A stretch of 64,000 nt of DNA, taken from positions 186,001 to 250,000 of the forward strand of contig CAKZGB010000007.1 in the NCBI GenBank assembly GCA_936911875.1. The letters are read 5' to 3'. Within the stretch, counting starts at the first letter, position 1. Every line of letters starts with the position of its first letter. Under the pieces are notes generated by a model. The model ran no database searches. It was not told the DNA's origin and worked only from the letters and a program-made list of their open reading frames with translations. Made by a program: the position numbers and the translations under genes. Positions 43,819 through 53,556 of this stretch are shown here, one piece after another. The DNA is from an uncultured Lysobacteraceae bacterium (lineage in GTDB: Bacteria > Pseudomonadota > Gammaproteobacteria > Xanthomonadales > Xanthomonadaceae).

Positions 43819-44480
43819 TACTTGCGCAGTACGCGCTCGGCGTAATTTCCAGTTAGATCGATTCCAAGTTCTGTTGAGACCGACGCAATCAACCGCGTAT
43901 CTGACGGCATGGGAATGCCACCGGGAATCATGTCGATATTCGCTTTCCGCCCCAGGACTTCCTCGAATATGCGTACGATTTCAATGACGCGCATCGATTT
44001 CTCCGACATGATTGGAATGCAGTTGGCCGGAGGATCTGTAATCAGTCGATTGACAATGTCGGTAATGTGGTCAAGGTCAATGAGATTTCTTTCCGCACTT
44101 TCGAGGACGGAGAAATGGCTTCCATCAAGGATCGACGAATACAGAAAGTTCGTAAGTGTCTTCGGGTTTCCGCCATGTCCAACTACTTGCGGCAGTCGGA
44201 ATACCACACCCCCACGACGATCCATCACGAGTCGCTCCATCGCAGACTTATGGCGAAAGTATGGAGTCTCCTCCCCAGCTGAAATCCCGCAGCTGCTGAA
44301 ATAGACAAAGCGTTTTGCGCCGCCGTGCAGACTCGCTTGGAGTAGCTCGCTTTCCTTGCGGAATTCACGCTCATCCGTTTCACGTGAGTTAGAAACGCCT
44401 GATGCGAAGATCAGAACATCTTCGCTATTTTCAAACAGGTGACGGAAGCTGTTCGCAAGCATCCCATTCCCCACGATCAT
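43776..44480 (-). CDS. NAD-dependent epimerase/dehydratase (SDR) family protein
   Basis: 234 residues, shorter than typical extended SDRs. It opens MIVGNGMLANSFRHLFE, where GxGxxA replaces the usual GxxGxxG. RFVYFSSCGISAG holds the Ser, and YFRHKSAMERLV gives a Tyr-x3-Lys (YFRHK). A second-half segment LIDLDHITDIVNRLI fits nucleotide-sugar modifying SDRs. Likely acts on an NDP-sugar. GGAG lies eight bases before the ATG. It points against its neighbours and shares 43 bp with the end of the GT4 gene. Confidence 0.78.
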   Translation of the reverse strand: MIVGNGMLANSFRHLFENSEDVLIFASGVSNSRETDEREFRKESELLQASLHGGAKRFVYFSSCGISAGEETPYFRHKSAMERLVMDRRGGVVFRLPQVVGHGGNPKTLTNFLYSSILDGSHFSVLESAERNLIDLDHITDIVNRLITDPPANCIPIMSEKSMRVIEIVRIFEEVLGRKANIDMIPGGIPMPSDTRLIASVSTELGIDLTGNYAERVLRKYYRNAADSTSWTLT

Positions 44481-44738
44481 TTCGCGGCTCTCCCGTTCCT
44501 GCGGTCTATGCTCATTTGCCCAACGCCATAAAAAGAAGACTACTTCGATTATCGTAGCTTACAAGATGTCGATTTTAACGGAATTTTCCGTGCCAATGAC
44601 GTGAAATGGATGCATTGGTCACGGCTGCGCAGCTGGAGATTATGTCGGCTAAAATACAGACTGCATATTGCAGGCGAACCGCAACGCCAAGTGAATCATT
44701 TGCGGTGCGAAACCTCATGTAACTAACAGGAGTTCCAG

Positions 44739-45764
44739 TTGAAAATCTTGATCGCAGGCGGCGCTGGGTATATTGGAAGCCACACTGCAGTGGAACTTTC
44801 GGCTGCAGGGCATGATGTCGTCATTGTGGACAACTTATGCAACTCCAGCGAAGAGGCAGTTCGCCGGGTTCAAGCGTTGTCACGCACTGGATCCGTGTCT
44901 TTCGTGAAAGGTGATGTGCGGGATGAGTCAATCCTGGACCGGGCACTCGAAGGTGTCGACGGTGTGATGCATTTTGCCGCCCTCAAGGCGGTTGGCGAGA
45001 GCGTTGAGCAACCTCTCGAGTACTACTCGAACAACCTGGATTCGACGTTGTCACTGTTAAATGCGACGCGCCGGTCCAACGCGCGTCGATTCGTGTTTAG
45101 CTCGTCAGCTACGGTATATGGTCAACCAGAGCGAATCCCGATTGATGAGTCTGCGAGCATCGGCTCGACGAACCCGTACGGCAGAACCAAGGAATTTTCC
45201 GAACACATCCTGCGTGATTGGTGCCATGCCTGCCCGGATGTAACCGCTGTCGCACTGAGATATTTCAATCCAATTGGTGCACATTCTTCGGGACGCATTG
45301 GAGAGGACCCTTTGCAGATTCCGAACAACTTGGTGCCTTATGTCTCCCAGGTTGCGATTGGACGACGACCGTTTGTCAGGGTGTACGGGAACGATTATGG
45401 GACACCGGATGGCACAGGAGTGAGGGACTACATACACGTTGTAGACCTTGCGAAAGCGCATGTACTTGCAGCAGAAGCCTCTCTGACGACAGGATTTCAT
45501 CCGATAAATGTCGGCACAGGAAACGGCTACAGCGTACTGGAGGTCATCCATGAATTTGAGCGGGCCAGTGGTGTCGAAATTCCCTATCAAATCGAAGGTC
45601 GTCGCGCAGGTGACATTGACAGCATTTGGGCGGACAACAGCTTAGCGAAGGAAAAGCTTGGTTGGTCCCCCGAATTTGACCTCAAGCGAATGTGTGAGGA
45701 CACTTGGCGATGGCAAGTCATTAATCCCCGGGGATATGGTTACATGGACGAAAGCAACGACTGA
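44739..45764 (+). CDS. galE: UDP-glucose 4-epimerase (second copy, in O-antigen locus)
   Basis: 341 residues from TTG at 44739, with AGGAG six bases upstream. GGAGYIGSHTAVELSAAG, HFAALKAVGESV, FSSSATVYG and Tyr-x3-Lys in YGRTK; the C-terminal RRAGDIDSIWADNSLAKEKLGW. It resembles E. coli GalE more closely in length and motif wording than the copy at 34866. It probably supplies UDP-galactose or an N-acetyl form for the O-antigen. Lower G+C than the first copy. Confidence 0.9.
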   Translation: MKILIAGGAGYIGSHTAVELSAAGHDVVIVDNLCNSSEEAVRRVQALSRTGSVSFVKGDVRDESILDRALEGVDGVMHFAALKAVGESVEQPLEYYSNNLDSTLSLLNATRRSNARRFVFSSSATVYGQPERIPIDESASIGSTNPYGRTKEFSEHILRDWCHACPDVTAVALRYFNPIGAHSSGRIGEDPLQIPNNLVPYVSQVAIGRRPFVRVYGNDYGTPDGTGVRDYIHVVDLAKAHVLAAEASLTTGFHPINVGTGNGYSVLEVIHEFERASGVEIPYQIEGRRAGDIDSIWADNSLAKEKLGWSPEFDLKRMCEDTWRWQVINPRGYGYMDESND

Positions 45765-45814
45765 TCGAAATCTCCAGTCCCAAATCAGCTAGATAAATCC
45801 GGAACCGTAACGAC

Positions 45815-47335
45815 ATGCCAAATAACGAGCTAGACGAAAAAAATTTCAGTGAGCCCAAATTGCCGCTGGCAACGCCAATCGTGGGTTTCGCGCTGGCTGT
45901 TATTCTCGGGTTTTTCCTGTCTAAGTCACAGGGCTTTTCGAACGGATATGCGATCGACGATTACTTTAACCGTTTCGCAGAGAGCGCAGGTGTCATTGAT
46001 TTTGTCCTAAGCCAGGGGCGTTTCACCTGGGCGCTATACGTGAAACTATTGAGTCTAGCAGGACTCAACCAATTGGATTTCGGCGTCATTGGAATGTTTT
46101 TGCTCGGAGTAGCATCGGCATTCTTCTACATTGTTGCATTTAGGCCACTGCTTAGCACTCGCTCAAATTTCCTTGTTGCGGTGTGTGCAAGTTTTCTTCT
46201 GGGTGTGCATCCCTATTTCACTGAGTATGTTTCGTTTCGCATAACGCTGATGCCGATGGCAATCATGATGGCATTATGCGCGTGCGCGGTCTTATATTTC
46301 GACCGTTTCCTGCGGGACGGCGGAAGGAATGAATTGCTGATCGCGCTTGTCTCCGCGGTTTTCGCGATCGGAGCGAACCAGTTGGCTCTTTCGTTTCTGG
46401 CCACCGGCATATTCCTACGTAGTGGCATAGTCCGTGCCATAGAGCAAGGCGACAGCGAATCGTGGAAATCGGTCACCTCAGCGCTAATTCGGTCGGTGAT
46501 ATTCCTTGTCTGCGCAATCGCCCTTTACTATGTCGTCGTTCTTGCAACGACATCGGGTGCGGGAGCAGCCGCAGGAAGTGACAAACGCGCCACGATGCTC
46601 GCCGTCTCGGAAATCCCAAGTCGGTTGATGTTGGTGGGTAAGCAGATTTGGACAATCGTGCAGGAAAACGAGAATTTTCTATCCCGAACGGCAAAAGTGT
46701 TGATCCTACTGTCGATGGGCATCGCCTTCTTCGCTGCCATTATCAGCGAACCTAAACGCGCGCTCTTGGGTCTTGCGGTGGTTGCAATAATTTTTGTCCT
46801 CGCACTTTTGCCAGTTTCGATTGCGGCAGTCTGGTGGCCAGCACCTCGGACACTCATTGCAATTCCTATGGCGTTTTCCGCAGGCATTCTGTTTTGGACA
46901 CGCGGTTTCGCAAAGCCGAGCGTGTCGTCGGGTGTTGTGGTTGCCGCGTTGGGACTCACGTGTATGCTATTGGCGGTTCATAGCAGCAAGATTCTGCTGA
47001 ATCAGCAGCGACTTAACCGTTGGGATATGCAGTTGGCCGCTCAAATCGCAAGTAGGGCAGGTGAGAGATTTCCAAATGCCAAGTCGCTTGCAGTCGTGGG
47101 TGCGCCGTACGCGTATGGCATCGATCCTCAAATGCCTTCAGGTGATATGAATCTCTCGGCGCTTAGTGTTCCCTATGCAATTGACCCCTTGTTCGAAGAA
47201 GCGACGGGAAGGCAGCTCGAAATTCGACTGGCGCCGGAACTGGTCGCCGAATGTTCTTCGCGCAAAAGCTTTCCGGACGATGAAGGCATCTTCGTTAAGG
47301 GGGAGGAGACGGTGATATGCATGGCTTCGAAATGA
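45815..47335 (+). CDS. GtrII-like polytopic glycosyltransferase (GT-C type)
   Basis: 506 residues with about ten or eleven hydrophobic segments. Just after the first helix is an acidic pair in NGYAIDDYFNRF, the place of catalytic Asp residues in polyprenyl-phosphate-sugar-using GT-C enzymes. The C-terminal 100 residues are periplasmic. The layout matches the GtrII family (Glucos_trans_II), which adds a sugar to the O-antigen from the periplasmic face. Genes for a GtrA flippase and GtrB-like enzyme are nearby on the other strand, which supports this role. Confidence 0.75.
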   Translation: MPNNELDEKNFSEPKLPLATPIVGFALAVILGFFLSKSQGFSNGYAIDDYFNRFAESAGVIDFVLSQGRFTWALYVKLLSLAGLNQLDFGVIGMFLLGVASAFFYIVAFRPLLSTRSNFLVAVCASFLLGVHPYFTEYVSFRITLMPMAIMMALCACAVLYFDRFLRDGGRNELLIALVSAVFAIGANQLALSFLATGIFLRSGIVRAIEQGDSESWKSVTSALIRSVIFLVCAIALYYVVVLATTSGAGAAAGSDKRATMLAVSEIPSRLMLVGKQIWTIVQENENFLSRTAKVLILLSMGIAFFAAIISEPKRALLGLAVVAIIFVLALLPVSIAAVWWPAPRTLIAIPMAFSAGILFWTRGFAKPSVSSGVVVAALGLTCMLLAVHSSKILLNQQRLNRWDMQLAAQIASRAGERFPNAKSLAVVGAPYAYGIDPQMPSGDMNLSALSVPYAIDPLFEEATGRQLEIRLAPELVAECSSRKSFPDDEGIFVKGEETVICMASK

Positions 47336-47386
47336 GTTAAAATCGTTGAAATAGCACGGATCCAAAGACTTTTGACCTCACAAATG

Positions 47387-47983
47387 AAACCCATTCCAAT
47401 GAATTCGATCTACTGCAAATCCTCCCGCCAGCCTGCTATCCGTAAGATCGGATTTATCGTGTTGAGCGGACTTGCCGTCCTGATGGCAGGCTGTAACCGC
47501 GACAAGGCCGAGTCTGGACTTTCGAACACGAAGTTCTCGGAAATCGTTGAAGCGCAGGACATCAAGGTGGTGTCTCCGAGCTCAAAGGAACTGGCGGCGT
47601 TGAAGCTGGATTACGTGACGTTCTCTAAGCAGGGCACGACCGGCATTTCGATTACCCCACTACCGCCGTCATTCGCCAAGCCGATTCGCCTGAAGCTATC
47701 CGCGAATCCGAATGGATACGATTTAACCTCAGCCAGTGAGAAGTGCGCAGCCAAGTTCCAATTGGATGTCGGTGGCGATGAAGGTGCATTCACGCTTAAT
47801 CCAGCTGCCAATGAGAAGAAGCATTTGACAGCGGCGACCGACCGGGAAGTGTCGATCATCATTGGTGACAAGGCAACGCCGAACTATTTCTGTTCGCTGT
47901 ACGTCACGCCAACTGCTGCCGGCGACGCAAGCTCTGCGACGGCTCCGGATTCCCAAGCTGAAGAGTCGGGCAAGCCTAAATAA
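47387..47983 (+). CDS. Putative lipoprotein of unknown function
   Basis: 198 residues. The signal segment IRKIGFIVLSGLAVLMAGC has lipobox LMAGC. The mature part is beta-rich (ISITPLPPSFAKPIRLKLSA, EVSIIIGDKATPNYFCSLYVTP) with two further cysteines, and ends in a Ser/Ala/Asp-rich tail. I recognise no family. ATG 47387 or 47402 could be the start. It sits between the GtrII-like gene and the convergent gtrA, so a link to O-antigen decoration is possible but unproven. Confidence 0.65.
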   Translation, partial: KPIPMNSIYCKSSRQPAIRKIGFIVLSGLAVLMAGCNRDKAESGLSNTKFSEIVEAQDIKVVSPSSKELAALKLDYVTFSKQGTTGISITPLPPSFAKPIRLKLSANPNGYDLTSASEKCAAKFQLDVGGDEGAFTLNPAANEKKHLTAATDREVSIIIGDKATPNYFCSLYVTPTAAGDASSATAPDSQAEESGKPK

Positions 47984-48001
47984 CTTCCGATTTTCGGTCG
48001 A

Positions 48002-48382
48002 TTAGATCGAGCGACTGCGCATCAATATCCGTGTTAACAGGAAATTGATTGGCAGCGTTGCTACAAGCGCGATGATTGGAATCCAGAAGTTCGGCACTCC
48101 GTAGCGCTGGCAGATGGTTACCACCAGCAATCCGCATACGTACACAACGACGTGAACCATCGGAAACAGTCCGAGGCGTTTCCACGACCAGGACGTCCGA
48201 AATACGAAATACGTATTTATTGCGAAACTAGTGAAGAAGGTCGTGATGTACGCGATCGAATACGCAATTTGCGCAGAGATTCCTAACGCACTCAGTCCCC
48301 AGTAGCACATGAGGCTTAAGAGTGTATTTGCACCGCCGCCGATCAAGAATCGAATCGCGGAGTAGTTCTTGAGCAGGCGCAT
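48002..48382 (-). CDS. gtrA: GtrA family flippase-like membrane protein
   Basis: 126 residues with four transmembrane helices. The family opening RFLIGGGANTLLSLMCYWGL and YITTFFTSFAINTYFVFRTSW are the GtrA signature. Characterised members help bactoprenyl-phosphate-linked sugars reach the periplasm. It is the last gene of the minus-strand set, 16 bp after the WxcM-like gene. Confidence 0.9.
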   Translation of the reverse strand: MRLLKNYSAIRFLIGGGANTLLSLMCYWGLSALGISAQIAYSIAYITTFFTSFAINTYFVFRTSWSWKRLGLFPMVHVVVYVCGLLVVTICQRYGVPNFWIPIIALVATLPINFLLTRILMRSRSI

Positions 48383-48398
48383 CGATCTCTAGCAGGTG

Positions 48399-49346
48399 TT
48401 ACTGCGCTTGTTTCGCTGCGACTGCTTTCAGAAACTCGTCGTAGTCCCTGATGTACTCTGCCGAATCGTAAGGTTCAGACGCGAAGACGAGGAGTACCGC
48501 ATCGTCCGTATAGCGGTACTGTGTGCCCCACGTCATTGGATGAATGTGCAACCCCATGTTTGGCTTGTCCAGTATGCATTCCTGGCGCGTAATGCCATTA
48601 TCCACCATAACTTTGACAGATCCGCTTACACAGATCAGAAATTGATGGCACGTACGATGGGCGTGCTCCCCTCGTGTTTCCTGAGACGGAACGTCGTAGA
48701 CCAGGAAATACCTTTGCGGTTCAAACGGCAAATCCTCGGAAAAACTACCAACGGACAGTGATCCTCTGATGTCCTCGTAATTCGGTAACCAAATCAGCTG
48801 AGCGCCAGGCAATGCTTCCGGCGCGTTATCCGCGCGGCTCTTCTTTCCTTTCACGCTGTCAGGTAAGGTCTGTTGCTCAAACTCATTTTCATAGCCAATA
48901 ATTCTCGCGGGATTTCCAACGACAATGGCATGTGGCGGTACCGAACGCGTTACAACCGCACCCGCGCCCACCAGCGCACCCCGCCCAATGGTAATGCCAG
49001 GGAGAATCGTGGCGTTTGCCCCGATTGATGCACCATCCTCCACGATAGTCCGGAGGAACTCTTCCGGGTAACGACGGCTCCGTGGGTGCATATCATTTGT
49101 GAATGTGGCGTTTGGGCCAATGAACACGCTGTTGCCTAATCTCACTCCATCCCAAAGCTGAACTCCACATTTGATCGTCACGTCATCGCCAATCAGCACG
49201 TCATTCTCAATGAAAACACCATCGCAAACGTTGCAGTTCGCGCCTAGTACAGCACCGGGAAGAATGTGCGCGTTCGCCCATATGCGCGTCCCTTCTCCAA
49301 TTCGATCGCTTTCAACGATCGCCCGCTCATGTGCGAAATAGCTCAT
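48399..49346 (-). CDS. wxcM: WxcM-like bifunctional acetyltransferase and dTDP-sugar ketoisomerase
   Basis: 315 residues. N-terminal half (1-160) is a left-handed beta helix of hexapeptide repeats (IGEGTRIWANAHILPGAVLG, ITIGRGALVGAGAVVT), an acyltransferase like FdtC/WlbB. C-terminal half (about 185-310) is a double-stranded beta-helix FdtA-like domain with RYFLVYDVPSQETRGEHAH and GLHIHPMTWGTQYRY. Together these do 3,4-ketoisomerisation of dTDP-4-keto-6-deoxyglucose and N-acetylation after transamination, as in Xanthomonas WxcM. FdtA- and QdtA-type isomerases cannot be told apart by eye. It overlaps the GtrB-like gene by 4 bp. Confidence 0.87.
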   Translation of the reverse strand: MSYFAHERAIVESDRIGEGTRIWANAHILPGAVLGANCNVCDGVFIENDVLIGDDVTIKCGVQLWDGVRLGNSVFIGPNATFTNDMHPRSRRYPEEFLRTIVEDGASIGANATILPGITIGRGALVGAGAVVTRSVPPHAIVVGNPARIIGYENEFEQQTLPDSVKGKKSRADNAPEALPGAQLIWLPNYEDIRGSLSVGSFSEDLPFEPQRYFLVYDVPSQETRGEHAHRTCHQFLICVSGSVKVMVDNGITRQECILDKPNMGLHIHPMTWGTQYRYTDDAVLLVFASEPYDSAEYIRDYDEFLKAVAAKQAQ

Positions 49347-50311
49347 TCCTGATTGCCCTTGTTTTCATAGTTCTTGGTGAATTGAATGATGGACTGAGGC
49401 CGTTGCTTGGTATTCTCATATGCTCGCCATGCGTACATTCCGACAAATCCCAAGCCGAGCGAATTGAGTGCGCCAAAGGTCAGGATGGTCAGCATCGTGA
49501 GCGCATAACCTGGGACATGGATCGTCCCGGTAAACTTCCCGATGACGGTCACAAGTCCCAGGACCGTTGATACGATCAGCCCCAAAGCACCGACATGCAT
49601 CAACAACCTGAGTGGCAGATCCGTGAAGGCAAAAATGCTGTCCAACATGTAAGTGAATTTCTTCCCGAACGTCCATCCGCTTCTGCCGATTTGGCGTTCA
49701 GCCCTGAAATAGGGAACCACTTTCCGAACGCCACCAATCCAGAACAGTTGAGCAACCAAACTGGAATTGCGCTCATTCATCAGTAGGAGCCTATCGCGAG
49801 CACTAGCACTCAATCCAAAAACGTCGACGCCGCCTTTGGGAATGTCGGAAACGATGAAACGACGATAGAATCCCCAGAAGATCCGCGAAAACAGACTGGA
49901 AACAACGCCGTCGGCGCGCCCTGTTCGGACTCCCACAACGACGTCTGCCCCATCGTTCTCCAGGGCATCAAGGAATTCAAGCATGATTTCCTTCGGTTCC
50001 TGCAAATCGGCAGCCATCACACCAATGCTGTTACCTGTCGCAATCCCGAGACCGGTGCGTATAGCCGCAAACGAGCCAAAGTTCCGCGTCAGCGAGACTA
50101 GCTTCGCATTGACACCGGAATCGGGAAGATTCTCCAGAAGTTCGGCGAGACTGCGATCAGGACTGCCGTCAACCACGAGGATTGCCTCTGAGCGACCATC
50201 AACTTGGTCCTGTATCCACCGCAGTGCTGAAAGTAGATTTGTGATCTCGCCTTCGTTCCCGTACACGGGAACAACAACGGAGAGTCGGCAGTCATTCAAA
50301 ACTTGTTGCAT
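49343..50311 (-). CDS. Polyprenyl-phosphate glycosyltransferase, GtrB/WxcL-like
   Basis: 322 residues. GT2 domain with LSVVVPVYGNEG, DGSPD and VMAADLQEPKE (DxD-like metal site), then two C-terminal membrane helices (GALGLIVSTVLGLVTVI and YALTMLTILTFGALNSLGL), the GtrB/dolichyl-phosphate-mannose-synthase layout. It would load a sugar onto undecaprenyl phosphate. Its start lies within the end of the aminotransferase gene (16-bp overlap) and its end within the start of wxcM. Confidence 0.88.
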   Translation of the reverse strand: MQQVLNDCRLSVVVPVYGNEGEITNLLSALRWIQDQVDGRSEAILVVDGSPDRSLAELLENLPDSGVNAKLVSLTRNFGSFAAIRTGLGIATGNSIGVMAADLQEPKEIMLEFLDALENDGADVVVGVRTGRADGVVSSLFSRIFWGFYRRFIVSDIPKGGVDVFGLSASARDRLLLMNERNSSLVAQLFWIGGVRKVVPYFRAERQIGRSGWTFGKKFTYMLDSIFAFTDLPLRLLMHVGALGLIVSTVLGLVTVIGKFTGTIHVPGYALTMLTILTFGALNSLGLGFVGMYAWRAYENTKQRPQSIIQFTKNYENKGNQE

Positions 50312-51399
50312 GCGTCAATTACTCGCGCGCATTCCTCGTTGGTCATTTCCGGAAAGCACGGAAGGGAAACGCTGACGCGACACAGTTCTTCCGTTGTTGT
50401 CAAATGAATTTCCCGGAACTCGTCACCAAAAATCGGTTGCTGATAGTCGGGCACCGGATAATGAATGTCAGTCTGAATTGATTGACCTGCCAGATGTTCC
50501 CGGAGTTCGTCACGATCCGTACATTGAACGACGTACAGATGTGCGACGTAATCGTCACCGCCTACGGCGGGCACGGTAATCCGTGGGTTTCGAATTGAAC
50601 TCGAGTACAAATTCGCAATTTCACGACGTCGCTCGTTCCATCCATCCAAATGTGGCAGGAAGAAACTCAGAAACCGCGCTTGAAGTTCGTCCAGCCTTGA
50701 ATTACGACCGCCATTCAATTCGTTGCGGTACTTCTGCGACCATCCGTATTGCCTCAAGCCTCGCAGCCGTTCCGCAATGGCGTGATTGTTGGTTGTGACT
50801 GCGCCACCATCGCCCACGGCACCCAGATTCTTCGTTGGATAAAAGCTGAAGCTCGCCGCATCCCCGAAGCCACCTGCAAGCGTACCATCCGCGCTCTTCG
50901 CTCCATGGGCCTGTGCGCAGTCCTCGAGGAGGCGTATTCCGGATTTGGATGTGATTGGAAGGATTCGGTCCATGTCCGCTAACCGTCCATACAAATGTGT
51001 GACAATGCAGGCTTTCACGTCCCCGGAGCGAGTCTTCGCCTCGAGATCCCCCGGATCCATCGTGCCAACATCATTCACGTCGACGAATACGGGAACCGCG
51101 CCTATTGCTAGCACGGCTGTGGTTCCGTACATCGCGGCGTTCGCGCACAGCGCCACCTTGTCACCTTCCTGAACTCCGAGTGCCCTCAGTCCAAGCTCCA
51201 GAGCGTCCGTCCCATTGGCAACTCCGACGCAATATCCAACTCCGCAATATTCAGCAAATTCGCGTTCAAAATTCGAGACACCTGGTCCAAGCACGTAATG
51301 CCCGCTACGAAGAACCTCCGCACCTATGGCGGTGAGCTCATCGGCAAATTGCCCGACATGTCGTGTCAGGGAATTGAAGGGGACTACATTGGCTGCCAT
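50296..51399 (-). CDS. DegT/DnrJ/EryC1/StrS aminotransferase, FdtB/WxcK-like
   Basis: 367 residues. PLP enzyme with EDCAQAHGA and FSFYPTKNLGAVGDGGAVTT, where the Lys of PTKNLG binds PLP. FdtB/WxcK members aminate dTDP-3-keto-6-deoxyhexose at C3. ATG at 51399 is chosen (GGGAG five bases upstream); an earlier in-frame start at 51453 lacks one. First gene of the minus-strand set, divergent from rfbB. Confidence 0.9.
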   Translation of the reverse strand: MAANVVPFNSLTRHVGQFADELTAIGAEVLRSGHYVLGPGVSNFEREFAEYCGVGYCVGVANGTDALELGLRALGVQEGDKVALCANAAMYGTTAVLAIGAVPVFVDVNDVGTMDPGDLEAKTRSGDVKACIVTHLYGRLADMDRILPITSKSGIRLLEDCAQAHGAKSADGTLAGGFGDAASFSFYPTKNLGAVGDGGAVTTNNHAIAERLRGLRQYGWSQKYRNELNGGRNSRLDELQARFLSFFLPHLDGWNERRREIANLYSSSIRNPRITVPAVGGDDYVAHLYVVQCTDRDELREHLAGQSIQTDIHYPVPDYQQPIFGDEFREIHLTTTEELCRVSVSLPCFPEMTNEECARVIDACNKF

Positions 51400-51576
51400 T
51401 GATGCTCCCAAACTATTTGCACTCAGATACCTTTCAATTCTAAGGGAATTCATCCCTCATATGGGTCTGCTGACCCGTGGAGCTACCGATTGGCATCTCA
51501 ACGTTCCTTGGAATTCGTTTATACTCCAACCGACACACAATCGTTTTGCACGAACTGAAACTTATATAGGAAATAT

Positions 51577-52632
51577 ATGGCAACTTGGCTCGTTACCGGT
51601 GGCGCCGGCTTCATTGGTGGGAACTTCGTTCTCAATGCAATTAAGAACGGTCACAAGGTTATTAATCTGGACGCGTTGACGTATGCCGGCAATCTGGACA
51701 CTTTGAAGTCTGTTGAGGGCAACCCTAACCACATCTTTGTCAAGGGTGACATCGGCGACGCTGAACTTGTTGCGGAACTGCTGACCACACATGCTCCGGA
51801 TGCAGTGATTAACTTCGCAGCTGAGTCGCACGTTGACCGATCCATTGAAGGTCCTGCTGCCTTTGTTCAAACCAACGTCGTAGGCACATTCGTGCTGCTC
51901 GAGGCCGCACGTGCACATTGGAAGTCGTTGAGTGATGAGGCGAAATCCAACTTCCGGTTCCTTCATGTGTCCACTGATGAGGTGTTCGGTTCGCTGGGTA
52001 GCGAGGGTAAGTTCCAGGAAACCACGCCTTACGCGCCTAACTCTCCGTATTCAGCATCCAAAGCAGCGGCAGACCACCTTGTCCGTGCCTACTACCATAC
52101 TTATGGACTTCCGGTACTGACGACGAACTGCTCGAACAATTACGGACCTTACCAGTTTCCGGAGAAGCTGATTCCTCTGGTCATCTCGAAGGCATGGAAA
52201 GGCGAGAAACTTCCGGTTTATGGGGATGGAAAGAACGTTCGTGACTGGCTTTTCGTTGAAGACCATTGCACTGCGATTGAAACCGTGCTCGAGTCAGGAA
52301 AAGTCGGCGAGACCTACAATGTCGGTGGCGACGCAGAGCGTGACAACCTTACGGTCGTGCGCACAATCTGTGAGCTCCTCGACGGCATTCAGCCACTGGA
52401 AAATGGACAGCCACGCACGTCGCTGATTGAGTTTGTAACTGATCGTCCGGGTCATGACCGTCGGTATGCAATCAACTCCACGAAGCTGCAAACCGAGCTT
52501 GGTTGGAAGCCGTCGCTAGGGTTTGAAGAAGGAATTCGGCAGACGGTCAGTTGGTATTTGAATAACCGTGATTGGACCGAACGCGTTCTCGACGGAAGCT
52601 ACCAGCTTGAACGAATCGGCGCGAACGCTTAA
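51577..52632 (+). CDS. rfbB: dTDP-glucose 4,6-dehydratase
   Basis: 351 residues, normal length. NAD site [11 protein letters not shown], catalytic [25 protein letters not shown] with Tyr-x3-Lys, and [15 protein letters not shown]. It turns dTDP-glucose into dTDP-4-keto-6-deoxyglucose. Start of the rmlBACD set; the product is shared between dTDP-L-rhamnose and the FdtA/FdtB-type pathway. A TATACT -10-like box lies about 55 bp upstream. Confidence 0.96.
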   Translation: MATWLVTGGAGFIGGNFVLNAIKNGHKVINLDALTYAGNLDTLKSVEGNPNHIFVKGDIGDAELVAELLTTHAPDAVINFAAESHVDRSIEGPAAFVQTNVVGTFVLLEAARAHWKSLSDEAKSNFRFLHVSTDEVFGSLGSEGKFQETTPYAPNSPYSASKAAADHLVRAYYHTYGLPVLTTNCSNNYGPYQFPEKLIPLVISKAWKGEKLPVYGDGKNVRDWLFVEDHCTAIETVLESGKVGETYNVGGDAERDNLTVVRTICELLDGIQPLENGQPRTSLIEFVTDRPGHDRRYAINSTKLQTELGWKPSLGFEEGIRQTVSWYLNNRDWTERVLDGSYQLERIGANA

Positions 52633-52643
52633 AGGTTTTGCTC

Positions 52644-53531
52644 ATGGATCGTAAAGGTATCGTTCTTGCGGGTGGCTCCGGAACCAGGTTATACCCAATC
52701 ACGAAGGGTATTTCCAAGCAGCTACTGCCTGTTTATGACAAGCCAATGGTGTATTACCCACTGAGCGTGCTGATGCTCGCAGGCATTCGCGACATCCTGA
52801 TGATCAATACGCCTCATGAGCAGGAATTGTTTCGAACTCTCCTGGGTGATGGTTCGCAATGGGGAATCAACATTGAGTACGTCGCGCAGCCAAGCCCGGA
52901 TGGACTGGCGCAGGCTTTCATTCTGGGTGAAGAATTCCTCGGCGGCGCTCCATCCGCCCTGGTACTGGGCGACAATATTTTTCATGGCCCCGGACTATCA
53001 TCCAAGCTTCAGGCGACGTCGGCGAATGTCGATGAGGCTACGGTTTTCGGCTACTGGGTGGCTGACCCTGAGCGATACGGCATTGCAGAGTTTGACGCGA
53101 GCGGGAAAGTCGTCGGAATTGAGGAAAAGCCGGCAAATCCGAAGTCCAACTATGCGATAACAGGGTTGTACTTTTACGACGGCCGCGCGTCCGAGCTTGC
53201 ACGATCGCTGAAACCTTCGAATCGCGGCGAGCTGGAGATCACCGACTTGAACCGTTTGTATCTCGACGAGGGCAAGCTGAATGTCGAACGGCTCGGACGG
53301 GGTTATGCATGGTTGGATACCGGCACGCATCAATCGCTGCTTGAGGCAGCCAACTACATTGAAACAGTTGAGACTCGCCAGGGGCTTCGCGTTGCTTGTC
53401 TTGAGGAGGTGGCGTGGCAGCAAGGCTGGATTTCCGATGACGATATGCTCGAGCTAGCAAAGCCCCTCCTTAAAAACGGCTACGGGCAATATTTGCGCAA
53501 ATTAGTCGAGATAGGCAAAGCGGCCTTCTGA
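52644..53531 (+). CDS. rfbA: Glucose-1-phosphate thymidylyltransferase
   Basis: 295 residues. Nucleotidyltransferase signature [39 protein letters not shown] and [20 protein letters not shown]. It activates glucose-1-phosphate with dTTP. ATG at 52644 with AAAGG upstream, 11 bp after rfbB. An in-frame TTG two codons earlier is unlikely. Confidence 0.96.
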   Translation: MDRKGIVLAGGSGTRLYPITKGISKQLLPVYDKPMVYYPLSVLMLAGIRDILMINTPHEQELFRTLLGDGSQWGINIEYVAQPSPDGLAQAFILGEEFLGGAPSALVLGDNIFHGPGLSSKLQATSANVDEATVFGYWVADPERYGIAEFDASGKVVGIEEKPANPKSNYAITGLYFYDGRASELARSLKPSNRGELEITDLNRLYLDEGKLNVERLGRGYAWLDTGTHQSLLEAANYIETVETRQGLRVACLEEVAWQQGWISDDDMLELAKPLLKNGYGQYLRKLVEIGKAAF

Positions 53532-53556
53532 AGGAATTGATTGGGCGAAGCTGAAG

